A stretch of DNA of 17,846 bases from positions 1 through 17,846 of the forward strand of contig CALDPK010000229.1 in the NCBI GenBank assembly GCA_937911855.1. The letters are read 5' to 3'. Position numbers and translations under genes: made by a program. Positions 1-6,634 of the stretch are shown piece by piece. Within the stretch, counting starts at the first letter, position 1. The number at the start of each line of letters is the position of its first letter. The DNA is from an uncultured Trueperaceae bacterium (GTDB lineage: Bacteria > Deinococcota > Deinococci > Deinococcales > Trueperaceae). Under the pieces are notes generated by a model, which did no database searches, was not told the origin of the DNA, and worked only from the letters and a program-made list of their open reading frames with translations.

Positions 1-983
1 GACGCCAACGAGATGTGGCCGGCATCGAAATCCATCATCTCGGCCAGCACCAGCGTGTACTCCTCGACCTCACCGGTGGCCGCAGAGCGCAAGAACCCGA
101 AGTGGATGGTCGACGGCACGCCGCGCCTGGTCAGCATGACCTGGGCCACCAGCGACTGCGCCAGGCACTGGGCACCTGGCACGAACCGCGCCGCTGACTC
201 AACGGCCCGCCCGACCTCCAGCGACCTGCGAGCATCGGCCGTAACGAGCTGACCGGGAAGCGGCTTCAACACGCTGGCCCTGACCTCCTTGAAGGTGCTA
301 CTGCGCAGTCGCCACCTGACGCCAAGCAGGCGCAGTAGGGCCTCGACGCGCAGAGCCAGTCCCCGCCTTCCCAGCCTTGCCAATCGTCGAGGCAGGGTGA
401 GCGACGCCCGCTGGTCGCCTCCGGTCACGTCCCAACCGGGCAAGCCGGCTCTCGCCCCCTCTTCGTCCTGAGGACCGAGCAGATCGAGTCGCAACGGTTG
501 GCCGGCGTGCTCGAGCCAGGCGCGCCCGCCGTCCCTGACGAGTAGCACCTGGTAGCCGCGCCTGTGCAACGAGCGAGCGAGCAGTGTGACGGCCCGGAGG
601 CGGTCGCGCTCCGGGAGCGTGCCCAGCAGCCGCAAAGCCCGCCGTACGGCGGTCTGGCTGCGCCGCCAGGTTCGTCGGTCGAGGGGCCTCTTCGCCTCGG
701 CGAGGCCCCAACCCGCCGGCGCATCGTGCGTGACGCCGGCGAACGCGGCGGTCACGTCGGCGCTCTGGGGACTCGAAGCCGTGACGCTGGATGACTGCCG
801 GCTCGGTGACTGCTGGCTGAGTGACTGCAGGCTCGGTGACGGCAAGCTCGGTGACTGCAGGCTGGCCGATTGCCCCTCGTTCAGCGCCGCGTGCAGCTCG
901 CGCGCCGTTTCGTAGGCTCGAGACGGGAAGGCGGCAAGATCGTTGGCGAGGCGCTGCAGGCCGCGGTGGCCCCGCTCCATCAT
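1..983 (-). CDS. Partial ORF with lasso-peptide B2 (transglutaminase-like) domain
   Basis: A minus-strand frame is open from the ATG-ATG pair at 983 to the window edge (at least 327 codons, no stop in view). The first ~200 residues are not recognised: they contain helix-rich sequence, a Ser/Pro/Gln repeat and a stretch reading RRGYQVLLVRDGGRAWLE. From about residue 195 the frame fits the PF13471 family (lasso peptide biosynthesis B2 protein, transglutaminase-like core): a basic, leucine-rich lead-in, then FVPGAQCLAQSLVAQ with the expected catalytic Cys at about residue 273, then LTRRGVPSTIHFGF. Family members normally show a His-Ala-Trp motif some 15-25 residues later; here the sequence reads EEYTLVLAEMMDF instead, so either the His is lost or the window edge carries another join. 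No precursor peptide, cyclase or transporter is visible. The start is uncertain because the frame is open upstream into the leuA-like piece. The domain call is moderate; single-gene status is weak. Confidence 0.45.
   Translation of the reverse strand, partial: MMERGHRGLQRLANDLAAFPSRAYETARELHAALNEGQSASLQSPSLPSPSLQSLSQQSPSRQSSSVTASSPQSADVTAAFAGVTHDAPAGWGLAEAKRPLDRRTWRRSQTAVRRALRLLGTLPERDRLRAVTLLARSLHRRGYQVLLVRDGGRAWLEHAGQPLRLDLLGPQDEEGARAGLPGWDVTGGDQRASLTLPRRLARLGRRGLALRVEALLRLLGVRWRLRSSTFKEVRASVLKPLPGQLVTADARRSLEVGRAVESAARFVPGAQCLAQSLVAQVMLTRRGVPSTIHFGFLRSAATGEVEEYTLVLAEMMDFDAGHISLA
793..867. repeat. Five tandem 15-bp units
   Basis: Five consecutive 15-nt units begin at 793, 808, 823, 838 and 853. 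The consensus on the plus strand is GACTGCAGGCTCGGT, with 1-4 mismatches per unit, and a degenerate sixth copy may precede them at 778. Because the unit is a multiple of three it keeps the frame open. On the minus strand it encodes pentapeptides of the SPSLQ / SLSQQ / SPSRQ type inside the partial ORF described above. It looks like a short in-frame minisatellite forming a flexible linker. Confidence 0.75.
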
Positions 984-1026
984 CCCGCGACCGCGTTCGC
1001 GCAGGAGATGGAGGAGATCAGGCGCC

Positions 1027-1148
1027 GCGGCGCCGCGTTCGATCAGGAGCCGGCTATAGGCGTTGAGATAGGCCCGCGCCGACGCCACCAGCGTGTCGGG
1101 CTCGGCAGCATTACCGGAAACAATTCGACCGTTATGCTCGAGCCGAAC
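1027..1148 (-). pseudogene. Fragment resembling the C-terminus of 2-isopropylmalate synthase
   Basis: On the minus strand, in a different frame from fba, the sequence reads VRLEHNGRIVSG, then EPDTLVASARAYLNAYSRLL. This closely follows the end of the LeuA regulatory domain, where family members have a short beta strand ending in a G-x-G type turn, then (T)D-I/T-V-A-S-A-R/K-A-Y-x-N-A-x-N-R-L before the stop. No upstream LeuA sequence is present: the preceding bases belong to fba. No stop codon follows the expected LeuA end, and the frame runs on into the lasso-B2-like ORF. I read it as a short piece joined to fba at the shared string around 1136-1148. The LeuA identity is by memory of the family pattern and could be wrong. 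Confidence 0.4.
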
Positions 1149-2044
1149 ATGCGCATGCGGTTCGTGACGATCTCCTGCACGAACTGACGGGCCGGGCCCA
1201 GGTACTTGCGGGGATCGAACTCACCGGGCTTGTCACGGAACACTTCGCGGATCGCGGTGGTGAAGGCGAGCCGCAGGTCAGTGTCAGTGTTTATCTTGGC
1301 GATGCCGTGGCTGACGGCCTTGCGCACGTCTTCCTCGTGGATGCCGACGGCGTCGGCCATGCTTCCGCCTGCAGCGTTGAAGCGCTCAACCAGTTCAGCG
1401 GGCACGCCGCTGGCGCCGTGCATTACCAGGGGCCGGGAGACGAGTTTCGCGATCCCCTGAAGCCGTTCATGGTCGATGAACGGGCGGCCCTTGCCCTTGA
1501 AGGCGCCGTGGCTGGTGCCGATGGCGACAGCCAGGTAGTCGGCGCCGGTTGCTTCCATGAAGCGCTCAGCCTCATCGGGTTTGGTGAGCGCTGCGTCTTC
1601 AGCGGACACGTTGACGTGATCCTCGATCCCGCTGAGGCGGCCGATCTCGGCTTCCACCGTCACGCCCATCGCGTGGGCGGCTTCAACGACGCGTCTCGTC
1701 TCGCGGATGTTGACTTCCTCGTCCTCACCCGATTTGTCGATCATGACGGAGGTCAGGCCCCAGCGCAGGCACTGCAGGCATGACTCGTAGCTCGAGCCGT
1801 GATCCAGGTGCACCGCGACGGGCACGCTGGCTTCATCGGCCAGCTGCAGGACCATCTTCACCATGCCTTCGCCGCCGTAACTCAGGCTGCCTTCGGACAG
1901 TGATACCAGCACCGGGCTGCGTTCCGCCTCGGCTGCTGCCAGGATGGCCTGGGTGATCTCCATGTTGCTGGTGTTGAATGCGCCGACGCCGTAACCGCCC
2001 TCGCGGGCGGCTGCCAGTATTTCCATTCCCGTTTTCAGTGCCAT
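1043..2044 (-). CDS. fba: Class II fructose-bisphosphate aldolase, altered C-terminus
   Basis: This zinc-dependent aldolase cleaves fructose-1,6-bisphosphate to DHAP and glyceraldehyde-3-phosphate in glycolysis and gluconeogenesis. Visible family marks are AFNTSNMEI near the N-terminus, HLDHGSSYE (residues 79-87; catalytic Asp81 and zinc ligand His82), EAEIGRLSG (131-139), AIGTSHGAFKG (174-184, zinc His179) and LVMHGASGVP (206-215, zinc His209), with INTDTDLR further on. The ATG at 2044 is chosen because MALKTGMEIL matches the family start and a TATACT box lies 7 nt upstream; an upstream in-frame extension to 2173 overlaps ftsY and is not conserved-looking. Homology runs to FGSS (residues 300-303, near 1136), just where family members of about 305 residues end. 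The remaining ~30 codons to the stop at 1043 are Trp/Arg/Pro-rich and belong to joined foreign sequence. The enzyme call is firm; its last few residues here are not its own. Confidence 0.93.
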   Translation of the reverse strand: MALKTGMEILAAAREGGYGVGAFNTSNMEITQAILAAAEAERSPVLVSLSEGSLSYGGEGMVKMVLQLADEASVPVAVHLDHGSSYESCLQCLRWGLTSVMIDKSGEDEEVNIRETRRVVEAAHAMGVTVEAEIGRLSGIEDHVNVSAEDAALTKPDEAERFMEATGADYLAVAIGTSHGAFKGKGRPFIDHERLQGIAKLVSRPLVMHGASGVPAELVERFNAAGGSMADAVGIHEEDVRKAVSHGIAKINTDTDLRLAFTTAIREVFRDKPGEFDPRKYLGPARQFVQEIVTNRMRMFGSSITVELFPVMLPSPTRWWRRRGPISTPIAGS

Positions 2045-2051
2045 GGCACCG

Positions 2052-2057
2052 AGTATA
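2052..2057 (-). promoter_or_regulatory. -10 box of a leaderless fba promoter
   Basis: TATACT on the minus strand is followed by 7 nt (CGGTGCC) and then the fba ATG. No Shine-Dalgarno sequence is present. The spacing puts the transcription start at or next to the A of the ATG, the usual arrangement for leaderless genes in Deinococcota. It lies in the 37-nt gap between ftsY and fba, so fba can be expressed on its own. No convincing -35 hexamer is seen. Confidence 0.6.
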
Positions 2058-2081
2058 GCGCGGGGAAAGCAGCCGCTTTCT

Positions 2082-3020
2082 TCAGGCTGCCTGTTGTGCA
2101 GGCATGTCCAGCAGGGCCTCGACAAACGCCGCGGCGTCGTATGGCTGCAGATCAGCAGCCTGCTCGCCCACACCGATGAACTTGATCGGCAGCTTGAGTT
2201 CCCGGGTGATGGGCAGCAGGATTCCGCCCTTTGCGGTGCCGTCGAGCTTGGTGACGATGACGCCTGTCAGGCCGACAGCCTCGTGGAACCTGCGCGCCTG
2301 CTCCAGGCCGTTCTGGCCGGTGACCGCGTCCAGCACCAGCCACACTTCCTTCGGTTCGCCCTCGTCGGCCTTGCCAATCACGCGCTTGACCTTCTTGAGT
2401 TCCTCCATCAGGTTGTGGCGCGTGTGCAGGCGGCCCGCTGTGTCGACGAACAGGACGTCGTAATTGCGGGCCTTGCGCGAGGTGGCACCGTCGAAGGCAA
2501 CCGACCCGGGGTCGCCGCCATCAGGTCCGGTGACGGTCGGGATGCCCAGGCGTTCACCCCAGACCTCAAGCTGGGCGGTAGCCGCTGCGCGGAAGGTGTC
2601 GCCAGCGGCGAACATGACTTTCTTGCCGTGCTGCTGGTAGTACTGGCCCAGTTTGGCGATGGTTGTTGTCTTGCCGGCGCCGTTCACGCCGACGACCATG
2701 ACTACCTTGCCAGCAAGTTCCACCTGGCTGCGCGCGACGTCCAGGGTGAAGCCGACGCGGCGGAGGGTCTGCCGCCGCCGGTCCGGTTCGAGCTGGTCCA
2801 TGAGGGCTGACTGCAGCGCCTCGCGGAAACTGGTACCGCGTTCCCGCTGGCTTTTCGCTTCAGCCACCACTTCGGCGGCGATCTTCGCGCCCACGTCGGC
2901 CGAGATGAGGGCGAACTCGAGTTCTTCCCAGTCCATCTCCCAGGCGCTGGCGGCAGGCTGGCCCGTGAAGATGCTGCGCGTGCGGTCAAGGCCCTGTTTG
3001 AGCCGGTCGAACCAGGCCAT
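2082..3020 (-). CDS. ftsY: Signal recognition particle receptor FtsY
   Basis: FtsY is the SRP-type GTPase that docks SRP-ribosome complexes at the membrane for cotranslational insertion. At 312 residues it is complete and has the short, non-acidic N-terminus of compact bacterial FtsY proteins. The N domain occupies about residues 1-95; the G domain shows G1 GVNGAGKTTT (111-120), the insertion-box region FAAGDTFRAAATAQLE (137-152), G3 DTAGRLHT (193-200), G4 TKLD (257-260) and the closing GVGEQAADLQPYD. The ATG overlaps the gltX stop as TGATG (one base shared), so the two are translationally coupled. A plus-strand frame opposite is open over much of its length but has no family features. Confidence 0.97.
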   Translation of the reverse strand: MAWFDRLKQGLDRTRSIFTGQPAASAWEMDWEELEFALISADVGAKIAAEVVAEAKSQRERGTSFREALQSALMDQLEPDRRRQTLRRVGFTLDVARSQVELAGKVVMVVGVNGAGKTTTIAKLGQYYQQHGKKVMFAAGDTFRAAATAQLEVWGERLGIPTVTGPDGGDPGSVAFDGATSRKARNYDVLFVDTAGRLHTRHNLMEELKKVKRVIGKADEGEPKEVWLVLDAVTGQNGLEQARRFHEAVGLTGVIVTKLDGTAKGGILLPITRELKLPIKFIGVGEQAADLQPYDAAAFVEALLDMPAQQAA

Positions 3021-4543
3021 CAGCCGCGGCTGCCTTCCTGCGCCACCGCTTCAGCCTTGCGCTGCTCGGCTTCCTTCTGCGGGTTGTCGTCCGGCAGGTG
3101 GGCGGTGATGCTCTGCAGCGCCCGGCCGATGCGGGCCAGGACCCGCTGCTTGCCCAGGATGAAAGCGATCTCGGTCACGCCGGGCGCGCTGGTCTGACCC
3201 GTCAGTGCCGAGCGCATCGGCTGCATGACCTTGCCGATGTTCACGCCCTGACGCTGCACGTAGCCCTGCAGCAGGTCGTCGATGTCGTCGAAATCGAACA
3301 CGTCGAGCATCGAGATCTCGCGCTCGAGGTCTTCAAGGTGCGCCTGGCCGGCAGCCACCTTCTTGAGTGCTTCCTCGGTGTACTCGAAGTCATCGTCGAA
3401 GAAGTAGGCAGCCATCCCGGGGAAGTCCTGGAGGGTTTCGGCGCGCGGGCGGAGCAGGTCGACTATGTCGAGCAGTTCGTCCTCGTCCTCCCAGTTCCAG
3501 CCGCGTTCCCTGAAGAGCGGGGCGACCCGGGATGCTACGTCCTCGAGCTCCAGGATGTCCTTCAGGTAGCGGGCGTTGAAGTGCCTGAGCTTGCGAAGGT
3601 CGAAGACCGGTCCGCCCAGCGAGATCCTGTCAACGTCGAAGTTGTCGATCATGTCCTGCACGCTGAAGAACTCGCGGCCGTCGGGCATGCTCCAGCCCAT
3701 GTTGGCCAGGAAGTTCAGGAGCGCTTCGGGCAGGATGCCCTGCTGGCGGTAGGAGTCCACGCTGGTATCAAGTTTGCGCTTGGAGATCTTCGACTTGTTC
3801 TTGTCGGGGTTCCGCAGCAGCGGCATGTGCACGAACTCGGGCAGCTCCCAGCCGAACGCGCGGTAGAGCAGCACGTGGATCGGCGTGCTGGTGATCCATT
3901 CTTCGGCCCGCATGACCACGTTGACGCCCATGGCGTGGTCATCGACGACGTTCGCCAGGTGGTAGGTGGGGTAGCCGTCGCTCTTGAGGATGACAGGGTC
4001 GCGGATCTCGCGGTTCTGGATGGTTATCTCGCCGCGCAGCCTGTCGATGAATGAGGTCTCACCCTCGTCCGGGGTCTTGAGCCTTACGACGAACGGTTCG
4101 CCGGCTTCAGCGCGCCTGGCGCTCTCTTCCGCTGACACGTTGCGGCCGCGGCCGTCGTAGCCGGCGTCCAGTCCGCGCCGGCGCTGCTCTTCGCGCATCG
4201 CGGTGAGTTCCTCGGCGGTTTCGAAGGCCCGGTAAGCCTTGCCTTCTGCCAGCAGCCGGTCGACGTGTTCCCGGTATGAGTCCAGGCGTTCACTCTGCCG
4301 GTAAGGGCCGTTGGGGCCACCTGCGTCGGGTGATTCGTCCGGCTGCAGGCCCAGCCAGCTGAAAGTTTCCAGTATGCGTGCTTCAGATTCCGGGTTGTAG
4401 CGTTCGCGGTCGGTATCCTCGATCCGCAGGATGAAGCGGCCGCCGCTGGCGCGTGCCAGCACGTAGTTGAACAGGCCGATGTAGGCGGTGCCTACGTGAG
4501 GATCCCCGGTTGGTGAGGGGGCGATGCGGGTGACTTTGCTCAT
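3020..4543 (-). CDS. gltX: Glutamyl-tRNA synthetase (GluRS)
   Basis: This class I aminoacyl-tRNA synthetase charges tRNA-Glu (a discriminating or non-discriminating type cannot be told from sight). The catalytic domain begins RIAPSPTGDPHVGTAYIG, with the HIGH motif present as HVGT; a RIEDTDRERY segment follows, and the KMSKS loop appears as KISKRK at residues 252-257. The C-terminal anticodon-binding domain extends to about residue 507. Start choice: ATG at 4543 gives MSKVTRIAPSPTG, the normal family start, and is preceded by a GGAAGGGG Shine-Dalgarno run 8 nt upstream; an ATG six codons earlier would overlap that site. It is followed directly by ftsY through a TGATG overlap. A GC-rich hairpin sits in its leader. 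Confidence 0.97.
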   Translation of the reverse strand: MSKVTRIAPSPTGDPHVGTAYIGLFNYVLARASGGRFILRIEDTDRERYNPESEARILETFSWLGLQPDESPDAGGPNGPYRQSERLDSYREHVDRLLAEGKAYRAFETAEELTAMREEQRRRGLDAGYDGRGRNVSAEESARRAEAGEPFVVRLKTPDEGETSFIDRLRGEITIQNREIRDPVILKSDGYPTYHLANVVDDHAMGVNVVMRAEEWITSTPIHVLLYRAFGWELPEFVHMPLLRNPDKNKSKISKRKLDTSVDSYRQQGILPEALLNFLANMGWSMPDGREFFSVQDMIDNFDVDRISLGGPVFDLRKLRHFNARYLKDILELEDVASRVAPLFRERGWNWEDEDELLDIVDLLRPRAETLQDFPGMAAYFFDDDFEYTEEALKKVAAGQAHLEDLEREISMLDVFDFDDIDDLLQGYVQRQGVNIGKVMQPMRSALTGQTSAPGVTEIAFILGKQRVLARIGRALQSITAHLPDDNPQKEAEQRKAEAVAQEGSRG

Positions 4544-4563
4544 CAGAGTTACCCCTTCCATGA

Positions 4564-4591
4564 GGGCACCCGGTCTGCTGGGCGGGTGCCC
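4564..4591 (-). promoter_or_regulatory. Perfect 9-bp hairpin in the uppP-gltX intergenic region
   Basis: GGGCACCCG (4564-4572) pairs with CGGGTGCCC (4583-4591) around a 10-nt loop. It stands about 20 nt before the gltX start and 68 nt after the uppP stop. On the minus strand it is not followed by a T-run, so it is not a standard intrinsic terminator. It may mark the uppP mRNA end, protect a processed end, or be an attenuator-like element ahead of gltX. The rest of the 115-nt gap shows no clear promoter. Confidence 0.5.
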
Positions 4592-4658
4592 GAGGTGATG
4601 AAATCTTGCTGGCGCTTCACACAGCTCGCATGAGCGCGCCGTGACAGTAAACGTTAGC

Positions 4659-5471
4659 CTAGCCCAACAGGACGGCGATGAGAGTGACTGCTGCGACTGC
4701 CCACAGGTACGGTGAGAACATCCGGAACTGGCCCCTGCGCAGTACCGCGAACAGCCAGACGAGTGCGGCGTAGCCGACTGCGAACGACGCGGCTGTCATG
4801 ATCAGGACCGGCATCAGCTGCAGCTGCGCCTCGATTATCTCGCTCACTCCGATGATGGCCACACCGACGGAAACGACCAGGTACATGAGGAACGAGATGC
4901 GGGCTGCCAGCTCGGCGCTGATGCCGCGGAACAGCAGCGTGGCGATGGTGGTACCCGAACGGGACAGGCCCGGCAGTACGGCGATGCCCTGGGCCACGCC
5001 GACGATGAACGCATCGATGAAGCGCACGTCCTTCACTTCGGTTCGCGGCTGCGGCCCGCGCGGTGCGAACCACAGCAGGAAGCCGGTGACCGTGAGTGCA
5101 ATCGCGACCGGCACCGGAGCTGCCAGGAAGCCGAACGAATCCCGGAAGAGCAGGCCCAGGAGCGCAGTGGGGATGCAACCGATGATGACGATGAGCGCCA
5201 GGCGCCAGCCTTCACTCTTGCGGTGCTCTGCAGAGCGGAGGCCGCGGAAGAAACCGTTCCATGCCAGTGTCACGTCGCTGCGCAGCGCCAGCAGGACGGC
5301 CAGCAGCGTGCCGGTGTTGGTGGCGATGCCGATGGCGAGCGCCATGCTGGCTTCGCCGGTCTCGTATCCGAAGAAGAAACTGGCGAGCGCCAGGTGGCCT
5401 GAACTGGAGATCGGCAGGAACTCCGACAGTCCCTGCACGATTCCCAGTACGAGTGCTTCCAGGTTGGTCAT
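4659..5471 (-). CDS. uppP: Undecaprenyl-diphosphate phosphatase (BacA/UppP family)
   Basis: This integral membrane phosphatase converts undecaprenyl diphosphate to the monophosphate, recycling the lipid carrier for peptidoglycan; overproduction in other bacteria gives bacitracin resistance. At 270 residues it has the usual family length. The two signature regions are present: QGLSEFLPISSSGHL (residues 13-27) and the second motif LPGLSRSGTT (166-175), whose Arg and Ser belong to the active site. Several hydrophobic segments give the expected multi-pass topology. The ATG at 5471 is preferred over one at 5519 because MTNLEALVLGIVQG matches the family start and an AAAGGAA ribosome-binding site precedes it. 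It lies between the rplM-rpsI pair and gltX on the same strand. Confidence 0.96.
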   Translation of the reverse strand: MTNLEALVLGIVQGLSEFLPISSSGHLALASFFFGYETGEASMALAIGIATNTGTLLAVLLALRSDVTLAWNGFFRGLRSAEHRKSEGWRLALIVIIGCIPTALLGLLFRDSFGFLAAPVPVAIALTVTGFLLWFAPRGPQPRTEVKDVRFIDAFIVGVAQGIAVLPGLSRSGTTIATLLFRGISAELAARISFLMYLVVSVGVAIIGVSEIIEAQLQLMPVLIMTAASFAVGYAALVWLFAVLRRGQFRMFSPYLWAVAAVTLIAVLLG

Positions 5472-5525
5472 CTGCTCAAGATTCCTTTCAGCCCGGCAGG
5501 GGACAGGTGGGCGTGTCAATCAGAA

Positions 5526-5558
5526 GAGGCCGGAGGACAGTTGCATGCCTCCGGCCTC
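5526..5558 (-). terminator. Hairpin downstream of rpsI, likely terminator
   Basis: An 11-bp perfect inverted repeat, GAGGCCGGAGG (5526-5536) and CCTCCGGCCTC (5548-5558), encloses an 11-nt loop. It lies between the rpsI stop and uppP. On the minus strand, the direction of rpsI, the stem is followed only by TTCTGATTG, a weak U-tract, while A5 precedes it. On the plus strand the stem is followed by GC and T5 (5561-5565), a much better intrinsic terminator shape, although no plus-strand gene ends here. It probably ends or attenuates the rplM-rpsI message and also blocks antisense transcripts. Confidence 0.65.
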
Positions 5559-5609
5559 GCTTTTTCGTGCTTTTACCGTGCCGTCAGCAGACGGCCAGGG
5601 TGATCTGGA

Positions 5610-5995
<386 letters not shown>

Positions 5996-5996
<1 letters not shown>

Positions 5997-6427
5997 CAGT
6001 TGAGCTCCACTTCTCTGGGTTGCTGAGCGGCGTGCGGGTGACCCTTGCCGCTGTAAACTTTCAGGCGGGTCATCAGCTTGCGGCCCAGGGTGTTCTTGGG
6101 AAGCATTCCTTTGACTGCATGTTCGATAATCCGTTCAGGGAATGTTTCAAGCATCCGGCTGGCGGGAATGCGCTTCAGCCCGCTCTGGTAGCCGCTGTAG
6201 CGCTGGTATTCCTTCTGCTCGAGCTTGCGTCCGCTGAAGTGAACCTTCTCAGCGTTTATGACCACGACGAAGTCACCGCCGGCCTGATTCGGAGTGAAAT
6301 TCACTTTGTGCTTGCCGCGCAGGAACTGCGCGATCTGCGTGGCCAGGCGACCGACGGTCTGCCCCTCGGCGTCAATCAGCAGCCAGTCGTGCGTCTGTTC
6401 TTCGTCTTTTGGAAAGTATGTCTTCAC
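5996..6427 (-). CDS. rplM: 50S ribosomal protein L13 (uL13)
   Basis: L13 is an early-assembly large-subunit protein. The 143-residue product shows the family pattern: the N-terminal KTYFPK...W region, DAEGQTVGRLATQIA, a central HFSGRKLEQKEYQRYSGY segment, the AVKGMLPKNTLGRK motif and the YSGKGHPHAAQQP ending. The start codon is GTG at 6427, with AAGGA as ribosome-binding site about 10 nt before it. Its stop shares one base with the rpsI start. It is transcribed divergently from the acylase-nurA-herA-sbcDC run. Confidence 0.98.
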
Positions 6428-6501
6428 TTTCTACACGTCCTTATATGTTCGGTTTGGGCTGCCGGTTTGATCGGGGCCGGGCGGTCGCGAAACCAAACGT
6501 G

Positions 6502-6531
6502 AGTGTAGCACGGAACGCTGCGCCATGTAAA
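6502..6531 (-). promoter_or_regulatory. Probable rplM-rpsI promoter with structured leader
   Basis: On the minus strand TTTACA (6531-6526) and TACACT (6507-6502) are 18 bp apart, a good -35/-10 pair. The predicted transcript starts near 6495 and has a leader of about 65-70 nt before the GTG. That leader contains complementary blocks: GGTTT (6494-6490) with AAACC (6468-6464), and GTTTGG (6498-6493) with CCAAAC (6457-6452). These could fold just upstream of the ribosome-binding site. Confidence 0.6.
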
Positions 6532-6576
6532 CGCCAGCAGACACCTCCGGAATCCGCGGCAGCTTCAGTCGTCCGG

Positions 6577-6582
6577 TACAAT
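6577..6582 (+). promoter_or_regulatory. -10 box of a leaderless promoter for the resection operon
   Basis: TACAAT is followed by 7 nt (GTAAGCC) and an ATG at 6590. This matches the leaderless spacing seen for fba and the SDR gene in this window. No clear -35 hexamer is visible 16-18 bp upstream. It is the only good promoter found for the plus-strand genes from 6590 to 15899, and it stands back to back with the rplM promoter. Confidence 0.6.
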
Positions 6583-6589
6583 GTAAGCC

Positions 6590-6634
6590 ATGTCCCTACC
6601 CCCGCTTCCAGCCAGCCGGACGCCGCAACGATGA
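6590..6634 (+). CDS. 14-codon leaderless leader ORF coupled to the acylase
   Basis: ATG at 6590 opens a short frame encoding MSLPPLPASRTPQR and ends in TGA at 6632-6634. The TGA overlaps the acylase ATG at 6631 as ATGA. The ATG sits exactly 7 nt after a TACAAT box with no ribosome-binding site, so it would be the first codon of a leaderless mRNA. The acylase start itself lacks a convincing Shine-Dalgarno sequence, so its translation probably depends on ribosomes terminating on this ORF. The peptide has three prolines in its first eight residues. No known family is recognised; its value is likely in the act of being translated. That it is translated is an inference from spacing and overlap. 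Confidence 0.5.
   Translation: MSLPPLPASRTPQR

Noticed and set aside
298..724. Alternative minus-strand frames in the left region
   Set aside because: They are Arg/Pro/Gly-rich with no family resemblance; the third frame carries the coherent domain and stays open throughout.
793..867. CRISPR array or plus-strand pentapeptide-repeat protein
   Set aside because: The 15-bp units have no spacers. The DCRLG-type reading occurs only over five units and the plus-strand frame around it lacks other coding features.
2045..2173. Extended N-terminus of fba starting at 2173
   Set aside because: It would overlap the ftsY 3' end, adds Cys/Arg-rich residues not found in the family, and the ATG at 2044 has a well-placed -10 box.
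2043..4054. Long plus-strand open frames opposite ftsY and gltX
   Set aside because: They lack recognisable domains and starts with ribosome-binding sites, and lie exactly opposite firm conserved genes; open antisense frames are common in such GC-rich DNA.
5514..5519. TTGACA as a uppP -35 box
   Set aside because: The hexamer is perfect but no acceptable -10 is found 16-19 bp downstream.
6409..6630. Acylase start at the upstream ATG near 6409
   Set aside because: It would run through the rplM 5' end and both promoters and put about 74 unlikely residues before a clear signal-anchor sequence.
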